A DNA stretch of 64,000 nucleotides from the NCBI GenBank assembly GCA_963802415.1, contig CAWDIH010000001.1, positions 558,001-622,000 of the forward strand, given 5' to 3'. The notes under the pieces are model-generated. The model was given only the letters and a program-made list of their open reading frames with translations, did no database searches and had not been told where the DNA came from. Position numbers and translations under genes: made by a program. Shown piece after piece: positions 55,690-63,870 of this stretch. Within the stretch, counting starts at the first letter, position 1, and each line of letters begins with the position of its first letter. The DNA comes from DATAES01 sp963802415 (GTDB lineage Bacteria > Actinomycetota > Acidimicrobiia > Acidimicrobiales > JACDCH01).

Positions 55690-56042
55690 GGTACTTCCTT
55701 CAGGCGTTGTCGATGCGGGGAGCACCCTGCGTGGTCGACGGAGACGCGCTCAACAGTTGGGGATGGCTCCTGGAGGGCAGCTTCGGCGACGGCGAGTACC
55801 TCGACCCCGTAAAGCTGATTCCGATCAACTTCGACGAGTTCTTTGCCACGCCGCGCCTCGTGACCTCTGGCCACCTCGTGCCACTTGACCGCGGCGGTCG
55901 CCATCAGCCACACAACACCTTCCTCACCCTCAAGGAGTCGAACGACCTTCAAGGGAACCTCACGCTCGATGAGCTGCTCGAGTCGATCTACTACATCGTT
56001 GAGGCGCATCGGCGCGCGCGTGGATGGCGTTCGCCCTCCTAA
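55557..56042 (+). CDS. Small HNH-like endonuclease domain protein
   Basis: The 161-residue protein carries SGHLVPLDRGGRHQPHNTFL, which resembles the HNH beta-beta-alpha-metal motif (H-x-x-P-L...GG-x-H...N), followed by ESNDLQGNLTLDELLESI. There are no zinc-binding CxxC pairs. The 3' end overlaps the 3' end of the convergent N6 methylase gene by four bases. This arrangement would suit a restriction partner, but the nuclease call rests on one motif. Confidence 0.6.
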   Translation: MATDVLRVPGLPQDGADGNRQTRWLLPEDHKFYADERDATLVELRYFLQALSMRGAPCVVDGDALNSWGWLLEGSFGDGEYLDPVKLIPINFDEFFATPRLVTSGHLVPLDRGGRHQPHNTFLTLKESNDLQGNLTLDELLESIYYIVEAHRRARGWRSPS

Positions 56043-58087
56043 GTCGCCAACGATCGCTCGATCAATACAGCCTCGATCTCGGCGACTGCGTCTGTGATTC
56101 CCCGAATCGCTTCGTCGCGGGCCGCCATCGCTCGCGCCAGTGGTTCCGACACCGCCGCAACAGCCTTCTTCGCCTTCGGCACCGGAATCGGAATGCTCGC
56201 GACATGTTCGGGAGTGATCTCGTCGATAACAGAGCCGAAGATGCCGGACGCGAGAAGGGCCTGACCGACTGAGCTTCGCAGGAAAGTCTCGAGGTAGTGA
56301 GGGTCGAGCTTGTCAGGATCCGGAACGACACGGATCACATGTTCGGAGAAGGCCGCGCCTGCCCATTCCTTCGGCACTGACGAAACGATCCCGGTCGAGC
56401 CGCTCCGCGTGATGAGGATCCACCCCGGCTGAACGCGCAAGTCCGCGAGGTTTTTGGCATCCGCTGCGAGGAACTTCTCATTCGTCGGAATCAGCTGGCT
56501 GATCTGGCTACCGCCCAGGAACGGCACAGCCTCCTCGCTCTTGTCGACGTACGAGCGCTTGAAGCGCGTCGGAAAGAAGATCCGCGACGTCACCTCACCG
56601 ACGGTTGTGACGCGGAAGGCGGCCGAGTCATCAAGCGCGAGGACGCGAGACCGAGCTTCGGTCGCGTTGGGTCGATAGAAGGCGCCGTTGAGACGCTGGT
56701 CGTTCTCAGGCGCGATGCGCTCGGCCGAAACAGCGAAGGAGTTCTCGTAGATGGAGCTCGGGTCCTCACCAGATCGGAAGGCTGCAAACGCCTCGGCGAT
56801 CAGCGGAAGGTCCGTCTTTACAGCGCCGGACGCCTCGAGAACGGGATGGCCGCGCCGGTCGTGTCCGATCTGATCCGCCACCGCCATGAAGACGTGGTGG
56901 TTGGCGTCGACGGCTGGATCCCACACGTCGAGGGCTTCGGTTCGGCGCTCGAGGACGAGAAGACTGGTCTTCGTGCCGGTCCATGGCTGGAACGTCTCGA
57001 CCGGGAGGTCGATCACTGCGCGGATGCGGGCGTTCCGAAGGACCCACTCGCGGACGAACCCCAGCTGTGGACCCGAGAGAATCTGATACGGGGTAACGAG
57101 AGCCATCCGACCCCGGCCCGGCTCCAGCAGCCGCAAGTTGCGCTCCACGAACAAGATGTCCGGCGGCCGCGGCGAGAGTCGATTGGCCTTGACGTCCCAG
57201 CGATCCGACCTCTTTGACCACGTCCGCGCGAGGTCGTACCGATGAAGTACATGCAGGTCCTTGATCGTGATCTTCGTGCCGAACGGCGGGTTAGAGGCTA
57301 GGCATAGATGCGTCCCCGGGATCACTGCACGGCGCACCTCAACAGGCCATTCGTCGGGCGTGAGAAGGGAGTCAGCAGTCAGCACGAAGTCCCACTCTGA
57401 GCCGAGAAGCGAGATGAGGGACGAGTTCGCCGCAGCCGAAAGATCCGGATCGACCTCCAGACCGTGGATGATGGGGGTCCCGGTCGTGATCCGCTCTTCG
57501 GCGAGGCCGAGGTCGCGCACCCATCGAGCCGCAGCAAGCAGGAAGCCTCCCGTGCCGGCGCAGATGTCGACGAAGTCATCCCCATTGCGCGGGTCGAACT
57601 CCAACAAGCGGACGGAAAGATCGGTGACGCGCTGATCTGTGAAGAACTGGCCGCCAAGGCGCTTGATGTTGAGCGACCGGAACACCTCCATGGCGTCGCC
57701 GAGCCAGTCGCGAGCGACGCCGGAGAACAGGACGCCGTCCAGCTGCGCTCGCGCGTACGCAACGCTCGCAGGGTCTAGCTCGATCTTGGTCGTGCGCGGA
57801 TAGCGCTTGAGCTGCTGATTCATAGCTCGGAACTGGTCGGCGACTTGACGCGCGAGCTCCGCGACGGCGCTCTGCTCTCCGTGCAGAGCCGCCTGTCGCA
57901 CGCCTCGCTCAAGCACCGTGACCCCTCCAATGCCCTTCTGAGAGGCATGCATCAGGGCCAAGAGGATCTTGCCAACCTCCTGCGCGATCGCCTCGTTCGT
58001 GCGGACGTTGGCGTTCGCGTAGAGATGGTTGTGGATGTCTCGCACGAGCGCCTCAAACCGGTGCTCGAACGCGTGCAGGTTCTGCAT
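56039..58087 (-). CDS. N6-adenine DNA methylase with fused specificity region (type I HsdM-HsdS-like)
   Basis: The 682-residue protein has an HsdM-type helical N-terminus, then GQFFTDQRVTDLSVRLLEF, the SAM motif DICAGTGGF (174-182) and the catalytic NPPFGTKI (266-273). The last 230 residues resemble one type I specificity half (ITRSGSTGIVSSVP; HYLETFLRSSVGQALLASGI) ending in a coiled coil. Type I HsdR is absent from the island. Convergent with the HNH-like gene. Confidence 0.88.
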   Translation of the reverse strand: MQNLHAFEHRFEALVRDIHNHLYANANVRTNEAIAQEVGKILLALMHASQKGIGGVTVLERGVRQAALHGEQSAVAELARQVADQFRAMNQQLKRYPRTTKIELDPASVAYARAQLDGVLFSGVARDWLGDAMEVFRSLNIKRLGGQFFTDQRVTDLSVRLLEFDPRNGDDFVDICAGTGGFLLAAARWVRDLGLAEERITTGTPIIHGLEVDPDLSAAANSSLISLLGSEWDFVLTADSLLTPDEWPVEVRRAVIPGTHLCLASNPPFGTKITIKDLHVLHRYDLARTWSKRSDRWDVKANRLSPRPPDILFVERNLRLLEPGRGRMALVTPYQILSGPQLGFVREWVLRNARIRAVIDLPVETFQPWTGTKTSLLVLERRTEALDVWDPAVDANHHVFMAVADQIGHDRRGHPVLEASGAVKTDLPLIAEAFAAFRSGEDPSSIYENSFAVSAERIAPENDQRLNGAFYRPNATEARSRVLALDDSAAFRVTTVGEVTSRIFFPTRFKRSYVDKSEEAVPFLGGSQISQLIPTNEKFLAADAKNLADLRVQPGWILITRSGSTGIVSSVPKEWAGAAFSEHVIRVVPDPDKLDPHYLETFLRSSVGQALLASGIFGSVIDEITPEHVASIPIPVPKAKKAVAAVSEPLARAMAARDEAIRGITDAVAEIEAVLIERSLAT

Positions 58088-58140
58088 GACGTCACCTTTT
58101 AGCAGTACGCAGGATTTGCGTGGTGGATGCTTGGGTGGCG

Positions 58141-58347
58141 TCAGGAGTGACCGAGGTCGCGGACGCGCCTACCGAGGCTCTGATCAGAGGTGAGCAGCCT
58201 CACGAGAGTGCGCAGAACGTCCGCGTGGCTCATCCGAGCGTCGTGTGCCCAATCGCGCAGCTCATCATAGATCGCCGCGTCGAGGTCGACCGTGACGCGC
58301 ACACGGCGGCGATCGTCGTCGCGGCGCTGCTTCGCTGCGCTCATCAT
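58141..58347 (-). CDS. Ribbon-helix-helix regulator / antitoxin-like protein
   Basis: The 68-residue product (RRRVRVTVDLDAAIYDELRD, then WAHDARMSHADVLRTLVRLL) has the strand-helix-helix pattern of MetJ/Arc/ParD-like DNA-binding proteins. No toxin gene is adjacent. An inverted repeat at 58376-58390 just upstream may be its operator. Confidence 0.68.
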   Translation of the reverse strand: MMSAAKQRRDDDRRRVRVTVDLDAAIYDELRDWAHDARMSHADVLRTLVRLLTSDQSLGRRVRDLGHS

Positions 58348-58375
58348 CGGTCACCTGGGTATGGATCGGCTACGA

Positions 58376-58390
58376 ACCTAAAGCGTAGGT
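58376..58390. promoter_or_regulatory. Candidate operator of the RHH gene
   Basis: ACCTA-AAGCG-TAGGT is an inverted repeat about 30 bases upstream of the RHH start codon. RHH proteins usually repress their own promoter at such dyads. Weak evidence: position and symmetry only. Confidence 0.35.
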
Positions 58391-58500
58391 CAGTACTTAC
58401 GCCGGCGGCTGTTGGTGAGTTGCGCTCCAGCCAGCGGCCTTGCCCCCCGCTGCGGCGGATCACCTTGTTCGCCGATGACCACGTGATCCAGCCCACCTGG

Positions 58501-58821
58501 TCACCGGAGACCAAGGCGGCGAACATCCCGGTCACTGCGACGGAGTCGGCGTGCGTTCGCTCCGAACCGCCCGCGGGCCGCCCATCGGCTCACACGAAGG
58601 ACGCGCCCGATCTCGTCCCACGTTGCGCCACCAGCCTGCGCTTCGACGACGAGCCGAACATCGACCTCCTTGAGCAAGCGTGTGGCATCCGTCGAGCCCG
58701 CGAGCGCCGGCGAGAAGGTCTTCGCAGTGGACGGCGCGGTCACGATCGTGTGACACGGGTGACTCCCTGGCAGTTGAGGAACCGCGAGGGAGCCGTACGA
58801 TCCGATTCCGAGCGTGGACAT
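58501..58821 (-). CDS. Small HTH protein
   Basis: The C-terminal part of this 106-residue frame (VVEAQAGGATWDEIGRVLRV followed by SRWAARGRF) matches a common actinobacterial helix-turn-helix. The N-terminal 50 residues look unstructured, so the start may be further in. Possibly a control gene for integration or for the methylase. Confidence 0.5.
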   Translation of the reverse strand: MSTLGIGSYGSLAVPQLPGSHPCHTIVTAPSTAKTFSPALAGSTDATRLLKEVDVRLVVEAQAGGATWDEIGRVLRVSRWAARGRFGANARRLRRSDRDVRRLGLR

Positions 58822-58907
58822 CCTCGCGCCTCATCAATGTCATCGTCGTCCGCCCCGCGTCGACCCGTCGCGTAGCCGGTGACCAACACACCTCAGAGGC
58901 CTCTACG

Positions 58908-58978
58908 GACTTGCCGTTATGGCGCCGCCACAACGGCGTGCCCGCCGCGCCGATATCGCTACGTGATAACGGCAAGTC
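58908..58978. repeat. Perfect 13-bp inverted repeat with 45-bp spacer
   Basis: GACTTGCCGTTAT (58908-58920) and ATAACGGCAAGTC (58966-58978) are exact inverse copies. They lie in the 305-base gene-free stretch (58822-59126) before the excisionase-like and integrase genes. They may be paired binding sites that loop DNA, or a regulatory stem. Confidence 0.75.
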
Positions 58979-59126
58979 TGTGTCGGTTTGCAGGGTCTTG
59001 GTCACCGCACCGGTGCGGCGGGACATGGATGTCGTGGCGCACGTCCAAGAGCTTCGGTGAGAACCTGTGTCGCGTTTCGGCTCCGCGAGGCACCTATCAC
59101 AGGTAGGGACCGCGGAGGAGGTAGCG

Positions 59127-59432
59127 GTGGACAGGTTCTTGCTACGGCCGGAGGACGCGGCGCACGCCCTCTCGATCGGCCGGTCGAAGCTCTACGAGCT
59201 GATCGCGAGCGGCCGGCTGGCGTCCGTCATGATCGATGGTTGTCGCCGCATTCGAGTCGAAGACCTCGAGACGTTCGTCGCATCCCTCAGGGAGCAACCG
59301 GTCGCGTCACACCCGACGTCTATCGTTGCGCTCGGCGACGAGCCCTCGGGCGTCATCGACCTTCACGTCGAGCAGCCCCTCCTGTTCCCCGACACGCCCG
59401 CCCGAGCGCGGCGTGGGCGGCCTGCTTCCTGA
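59127..59432 (+). CDS. Excisionase-like helix-turn-helix protein
   Basis: The 101-residue protein begins VDRFLLRPEDAAHALSIGRS and continues KLYELIASGRLASVMIDGCR, RRIRVEDLETF: the MerR-like HTH of the excisionase family that precedes actinobacterial integrases. GTG 59127 has a GGAGGAGGT ribosome-binding site. The integrase follows after nine bases. Likely controls the direction of recombination. Confidence 0.85.
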   Translation: MDRFLLRPEDAAHALSIGRSKLYELIASGRLASVMIDGCRRIRVEDLETFVASLREQPVASHPTSIVALGDEPSGVIDLHVEQPLLFPDTPARARRGRPAS

Positions 59433-59441
59433 GGAGGAGCG

Positions 59442-60560
59442 ATGGCCATTGGGACGAGGCGGCTTCGGAACGGCAAGACCGCCTACGACGTCGAGCTGCG
59501 CCGGCCCGACGGTACGAAGTACAGCAGGACCTTCTACACGAGGCGCGACGCCCAGACGTGGGAGGCCGAGCAGCGAGCCGACCGGGCGAGAGATCGCTGG
59601 GTCGACCCGACCGCTGGACGGATCCGGCTGAGCGAGTACGCCGACGAATGGGTGCGGACACGCCGGCTCGCACCGCGCACGCGTGAGGTCTACGCCAGCC
59701 AGTTGAAGCACATCGCCGCAACCTTCGGCGACGTGCCGCTGCACGCGATCACGCGCCACGCGGTGCGGGCCTGGTACGCCGAGCTGTCGGAGCGCGTGAG
59801 CCCTCTGCAGGCGGCGAAGTGCTACCGGCTCCTCATGGCGATGCTGAACACGGCGGCGGACGACGACCTCATCGCGAAGAACCGTTCCCGCGTTCGCGGC
59901 GCGGCGAGCGAGACGAGCGACGAGCGCCCGCTCATCCCGGTCAGCCAGGCGCTCGCGCTCGTCGACGCGATTGACCCGCCGTACGGCGCGCTCCTGCTCC
60001 TCGCAGCCTCGTGCGGGTTGCGTCTCGGTGAGCTGTTGGGGCTCACGCGGGGCGACCTCGACTTCCTGCACCGGCGCGTGATCGTGAACAAGCAGCGTCA
60101 AGAGCTCGCGTCCGGCATCGAGATGCGCCGTCCGAAGACGGCCGCCGGCGTCCGCGATCTCGCGATGCCGGAGTCGATCGTCCCGTTCCTCGAGGCGCAC
60201 CTCGGGCGGTACGTGGGCCCGAGCCCCGACGCGCCGTTGTTCGCCGGGCCGAAGGGTGGCGTGCGGCGGGCGTCGTTCTACAGGGCCTGGCACAAGGCGC
60301 TCGCCCAGATTGATGTGCGCCCCGACCTCAAGCCGCACGACCTGCGCCACCTCGCGAACACGATGGCCGCGAAGGTCCCGGGCACGACCCTCAAGGACCT
60401 CATGGTGCGTCTCGGCCAGACCTCGCCACAGGCCGCGCTGCGCTACCTGCACCGCACCGCGCAAGCCGACCGCGCGATGGCGCAGGGCATCGACGATGAG
60501 CTCCGGCAGGCCATCGCATCCGGCGAGCGCGCGCCGGACGGCGAATCCGATGCCGGATGA
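59442..60560 (+). CDS. int: Tyrosine recombinase (site-specific integrase)
   Basis: The 372-residue integrase has an N-terminal arm-binding domain (GKTAYDVELRRPDGTKYSRT), a core-binding SAM-like domain (about 60-150) and a catalytic domain with Arg in SCGLRLGELLGL, the HDLRHLANTMA box and the final ALRYLH tyrosine. All catalytic residues expected can be seen. It lies 74 bases from the tRNA-Gly attachment site. Confidence 0.94.
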   Translation: MAIGTRRLRNGKTAYDVELRRPDGTKYSRTFYTRRDAQTWEAEQRADRARDRWVDPTAGRIRLSEYADEWVRTRRLAPRTREVYASQLKHIAATFGDVPLHAITRHAVRAWYAELSERVSPLQAAKCYRLLMAMLNTAADDDLIAKNRSRVRGAASETSDERPLIPVSQALALVDAIDPPYGALLLLAASCGLRLGELLGLTRGDLDFLHRRVIVNKQRQELASGIEMRRPKTAAGVRDLAMPESIVPFLEAHLGRYVGPSPDAPLFAGPKGGVRRASFYRAWHKALAQIDVRPDLKPHDLRHLANTMAAKVPGTTLKDLMVRLGQTSPQAALRYLHRTAQADRAMAQGIDDELRQAIASGERAPDGESDAG

Positions 60561-60571
60561 ATGGCGGATGG
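60549..60571. repeat. Island-end 23-bp repeat, right copy
   Basis: Exact copy of 45362-45384. It overlaps the last codons of the integrase gene and lies 59 bases before the right attachment site. Confidence 0.65.
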
Positions 60572-60630
60572 TCCGCTGACGCGCAAGAGGCCGGCCAGGA
60601 CGTAGTAGGCCCTGACCAGCCCCTTCACTA

Positions 60631-60676
60631 GAGAGCGGGTGACGGGAATCGAACCCGCGTTCTCAGCTTGGGAAGC
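60631..60676. repeat. Right attachment site within tRNA-Gly
   Basis: 46 bases identical to 45225-45270. It covers the 3' half of the intact tRNA-Gly gene, so integration left the tRNA functional. Confidence 0.9.
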
Positions 60677-60704
60677 TGATGTTCTGCCTCTGAACTACAC
60701 CCGC
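60634..60704 (-). tRNA. tRNA-Gly(CCC)
   Basis: On the minus strand GCGGGTG (60704-60698) pairs with CACCCGC at the 3' end. The D arm (GTTCAGAGGCAGAAC), anticodon stem TCAGC/GCTGA with loop TTCCCAA (anticodon CCC) and T arm GCGGGTTCGATTCCCGT are all regular. Discriminator T at 60634; no encoded CCA. It is the insertion site of the island. Confidence 0.95.
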
Positions 60705-61121
60705 GTGGGGACGGTGCGAAACCTGGCTCGCATGGTCCTCACGACCGCACGACGATAGACGAATCGCTGCAACGTGCGTTCAAGAGACGGCCGTGATCCG
60801 CGGCGCCGTGAAACGTGTATTGAGGTTGGGTCATACGAATCTGGGCGCGCAGAACTACAGACGGAGGCCGGTTCAATCCAGATCTAGGGGACAGCCGATC
60901 CGGCGAGGTCCGCGACAACCTGGCCGGTGAGCCGACAGAAGGCGATGAGCGCTCGAAGGTTTGGGAACACGGCGCCGCAGAGAAGCGAGAAGCGCTGCTG
61001 GGAGCGGCGCTTGCACGGTGCTCGCTTGTCACGGGCGCACAGATCACCCGTATGACGGCAGTTGGGCGCGGCATCCGGCGCGCGACATGACCGTGGCGAC
61101 GGTCGTCGTGTTTAATGCTGC
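60705..61121. other. Gene-free region right of the tRNA
   Basis: These 417 bases contain the tRNA promoter region and only short shadow frames. A short stretch at about 60870-60890 resembles 45447-45467 inside the island end (GGAGG-CCGGTTCAAT), too short to interpret. Confidence 0.45.
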
Positions 61122-62015
61122 GTGGCCCAAGGCGGCGCACCCGGCATTGACCGAGGCCGTGTTGGTCGGTGGCGATCGGAGCGCGCACGGGCGCGGTTTC
61201 GGATGATGGAGGACGCGCTGTGGCGTGAGGCACCCGGCCCCGCTCCCACCTCGATCGACGTCAGTACGGGCTTGGGAGTCACGCGTGCGTACCGGTGGGG
61301 CGGGCATGGCACGCCGATCGTCTTTCTCCATGGCGGAGGCATGACTTCTGTCTGCTGGGCGCCCTACGCGCAGAGGTTGTCGGGTCGCGATGTATATGCC
61401 GTCGACATCATGGGCGACGCAGGCCGCAGCGAACCGGTCGCCCGGGTCTCATGCGCGGCTGACTTTGCGACGTGGCTCGATGAGACACTCGCGGGGCTTG
61501 GCGTCGAACGCGCTCACCTCGTCGGGCACTCACTTGGCGGTTTCGTAGCGCTCAGCACCGCTGCGTACCGGCCCGACCGGGTGTCCTCGCTGGTGCTGCT
61601 TGACCCGGCCGGCATCGCGCCGATCAGAATGATCCGCTTCATGGCGTGGGGGTTTCCGGTTCTTCTGGGCTCCCTGGCCCCGGCGCGCGTTCGCCGCTGG
61701 CTCGGCCGACGACTACGAAACCCCTTGCTCGAAAACAAGCGCGCGTCACGCCTGCTGTTGCACTGCATGGTCTGTCACGCACCCGGCTTTCCACTGCTCG
61801 GACCTCTGAGTGACGACGAACTCCGGACGGTCTCGGTGCCCGTCGCACTGCTGATCGCTGCCGAGAGCGAGCCCTTCAATCCGAACGAGCTTGCCGCCCG
61901 AGCCGAGGCGCTCCTCCCACTGGTCAGCATCGAGCGGCTCCCCGACGCCGGACACGCACTCACCGTGAGCCAGTTCGACATCTGTTCTGCGCGAATCGCG
62001 CTTACCCACACCTGA
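61122..62015 (+). CDS. Alpha/beta hydrolase
   Basis: The 297-residue frame has the oxyanion-hole motif IVFLHGGGMTS, nucleophile elbow VGHSLGGFVAL (Ser catalytic), and the late acid/His (LIAAESEPFNP; DAGHALTV). The N-terminus is uncertain: GTG 61122 keeps an Arg-rich helix common in the family, while ATG 61203 gives a shorter form. Substrate unknown. Confidence 0.82.
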   Translation: MAQGGAPGIDRGRVGRWRSERARARFRMMEDALWREAPGPAPTSIDVSTGLGVTRAYRWGGHGTPIVFLHGGGMTSVCWAPYAQRLSGRDVYAVDIMGDAGRSEPVARVSCAADFATWLDETLAGLGVERAHLVGHSLGGFVALSTAAYRPDRVSSLVLLDPAGIAPIRMIRFMAWGFPVLLGSLAPARVRRWLGRRLRNPLLENKRASRLLLHCMVCHAPGFPLLGPLSDDELRTVSVPVALLIAAESEPFNPNELAARAEALLPLVSIERLPDAGHALTVSQFDICSARIALTHT

Positions 62016-62125
62016 CCGCGGGCCGCCGCTACACACGCTCAGATCGCCCGTTCTGGAGCGCCCGCGCACAGCGGCGGGAATGCCGGATTGCGAGCGGCGT
62101 CATCGCGATCACTTCCCGGATGGGG

Positions 62126-62857
62126 TTACACGCCAGCTTGGTGTGGTTGACCGCCGATGCTGCGCACCCATTGCGCCACGTCGTCGAATCTGTTGGAGGT
62201 GGCGGCGTCGAAGGCGGTCTTGTCGTCCCATCCGTTCCAGTTGATGTCCGCACCTCGGGCGAGCAGATAGCGGGCTGTCGCCAGTTGGCCTCCGTAGCAT
62301 GCACCCCAGAACGCCTCGGTCACGTCCTCGGTGGACGGGGACGGATCGGCGGCGAACGCTCCTTCGACGCGGTCCATCAGACCCATGGTCGCTGACTCCC
62401 AGAATGTTGGCTGGCCGCCGAACTCCAACAGTCGCCGCGCCGCGGCCCATTGCGCGAACGCGGTGGCGTCGGACAGCGCCGTTCCGCCGCCGATTACCGC
62501 GCCCCGCGTTTCGATATCCGCACCGGCGTCGAGCAAGGCGTCGAGCACCTCGACGTCGTCACTGCTGGCGGCCCAATGCAACGGTGTCTCGGTGTGAGGA
62601 CCAGTGAAGCGTGCGTTGACGTCGGCGCCTGCGCCGACCAGGACTGCGACCGTGATTGCACCGTTGGGGAAGTGGCCCGGCCAGTCGGTGACGACGTGCA
62701 GCAGGGTCCGGGTCATCCCGGTGCCACCTTCGGTGCCGAGGCGTGCAGCCGCGAGACCGGGGTGGCCGTGCAACAGTCGTTCCAACGCGGCGACGTCGCC
62801 CGCATGGATGGCGGCCACCGCCGCAACGGCCACAGGATCAGCGGTGTCGAGCAGCAT
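62126..62857 (-). CDS. Ankyrin-repeat protein
   Basis: The 243-residue product shows several ankyrin units: TLLHVVTDW ... VLVGAGADVNARF, TPLHWAASSDDVEVLDALLD, AGADIETRG, and ATARYLLARGADINWNGWDD. No signal peptide. Such proteins bind other proteins; the partner is unknown. The frame is open further upstream to 63187, but ATG 62857 fits the repeat structure. Confidence 0.8.
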   Translation of the reverse strand: MLLDTADPVAVAAVAAIHAGDVAALERLLHGHPGLAAARLGTEGGTGMTRTLLHVVTDWPGHFPNGAITVAVLVGAGADVNARFTGPHTETPLHWAASSDDVEVLDALLDAGADIETRGAVIGGGTALSDATAFAQWAAARRLLEFGGQPTFWESATMGLMDRVEGAFAADPSPSTEDVTEAFWGACYGGQLATARYLLARGADINWNGWDDKTAFDAATSNRFDDVAQWVRSIGGQPHQAGV

Positions 62858-62991
62858 GTCGCGGCCACTCTTCCACTCCGACCTCACGCCACGAATGTCC
62901 GTGTGACCTTCGGTAGCTACAGCAGCGTGCCTGGCGGGCCCCGGACCAGCCCGGCCGGGCGCGTCCCGTTCTTCGATGCGAGACTGAGTCG

Positions 62992-63165
62992 ATGCGCACC
63001 GCGGTCGGCAACGCCGACTATCCGCTATGGCGTGGATGCTTGTGCTGCGGGCGCACCGATGCGGAAGGCTACGTGCCCGTCGCCGAGCGCGAGTTCCTGT
63101 GCTACCGCTGCCTAGACAAGCTCCACGCGGAACGACGCGAGAACGCACGGCTGATCCGTCGTTGA
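62992..63165 (+). CDS. Small cysteine-rich (zinc-ribbon-like) protein
   Basis: ATG 62992 opens a 57-residue product with GCLCCGRTDAEGY and FLCYRCLDKLHAERR, two CxxC pairs likely to hold zinc. It lies 105 bases upstream of the merB-like gene on the same strand. Too short for a family call, but codon pattern and Cys spacing look real. Confidence 0.5.
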   Translation: MRTAVGNADYPLWRGCLCCGRTDAEGYVPVAEREFLCYRCLDKLHAERRENARLIRR

Positions 63166-63270
63166 GCGTGGCGCCGCCGGTTGACAAGCTGGACGCGATG
63201 GCCGCGCCGCCGCCACTGCTGAGCCTGGACGTTTCTCCCCGAGGGATGGGATTGGCGCGGCGACGACGAG

Positions 63271-63870
63271 ATGACTGTGACGTCTGAATCGCCAGGGGCG
63301 CGGATCCAGTGGGCCGCGTTCGAGGAGTTACGTCACGGACGCGCGGCGAAGCCGCTGGCGCTGGCGGCGACAGTGGGTATGACGAAACAGGCCGTCGTAC
63401 AACTGCTCAGAGCACTCGCCGCCAACGAACAAGTCGAGCTCGATGATCGCGGCACAGTCATCGGCTCGCGGGGATTGACGTTGACGCCAACCGTCCACCG
63501 CCTCGTGCTCGCCGGTGTTCCGCTACACACATGGTGCGCGTTCGACTCAATCGCCATCCCTGCCGCGCTCACGGCCGACGCGCAGATCGACACCGCGTGC
63601 GGGGACTGCTCACGTTCGCTCCATGTCGACGTCGACGGCGGCGAGCCCCGCGCTGAGGCTGAATGGGTCGTGTGGCTGCCTGCCGGGAACTGTCGCAACC
63701 TACGTGCTGACTTCTGCGCGTTCGCCAACCTGTTCTGCAGCTCCGGCCATGTCGATCGATGGCGAGCCCGCGCCGCCGATCCAACAGGCGACCGACTGGA
63801 AATCGGTGCAGCAGCCCACCTCGGCCGACATTTGTGGGTAGCTCCCTCGCTTCCGCGCGTCACTCCATAG
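63271..63870 (+). CDS. merB: Organomercurial lyase (MerB)-like protein
   Basis: MerB cleaves carbon-mercury bonds. The 199-residue protein has an N-terminal helical winged part (ATVGMTKQAVVQLLRALA) and the catalytic residues in HTWCAFDS (Cys89, Asp92) and NLFCSSGH (Cys156), matching MerB Cys96, Asp99 and Cys159. The protein and spacing look intact. No merA or merR is visible nearby before the window ends. The last 130 bases show nothing more. Confidence 0.82.
   Translation: MTVTSESPGARIQWAAFEELRHGRAAKPLALAATVGMTKQAVVQLLRALAANEQVELDDRGTVIGSRGLTLTPTVHRLVLAGVPLHTWCAFDSIAIPAALTADAQIDTACGDCSRSLHVDVDGGEPRAEAEWVVWLPAGNCRNLRADFCAFANLFCSSGHVDRWRARAADPTGDRLEIGAAAHLGRHLWVAPSLPRVTP

Larger units (their letters stand above)
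45225..60676. mobile_element. 15.4-kb integrative island in tRNA-Gly(CCC)
   Basis: The island is bounded by 46-bp identical direct repeats (45225-45270 and 60631-60676) that are the 3' half of a tRNA-Gly gene. A tyrosine integrase and an excisionase-like HTH gene are at the right end next to the intact tRNA. Cargo on the minus strand: HIRAN protein, nurA, herA, sbcD, sbcC, an N6 DNA methylase and small regulators; on the plus strand a small HNH-like gene. No conjugation, capsid or replication genes are visible, so it is a genomic island mobilised by site-specific recombination rather than a prophage or ICE. Confidence 0.88.

Noticed and set aside
45225..60676. Prophage or conjugative element
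   Set aside because: No capsid, terminase, tail, relaxase or type IV secretion genes are visible in the island.
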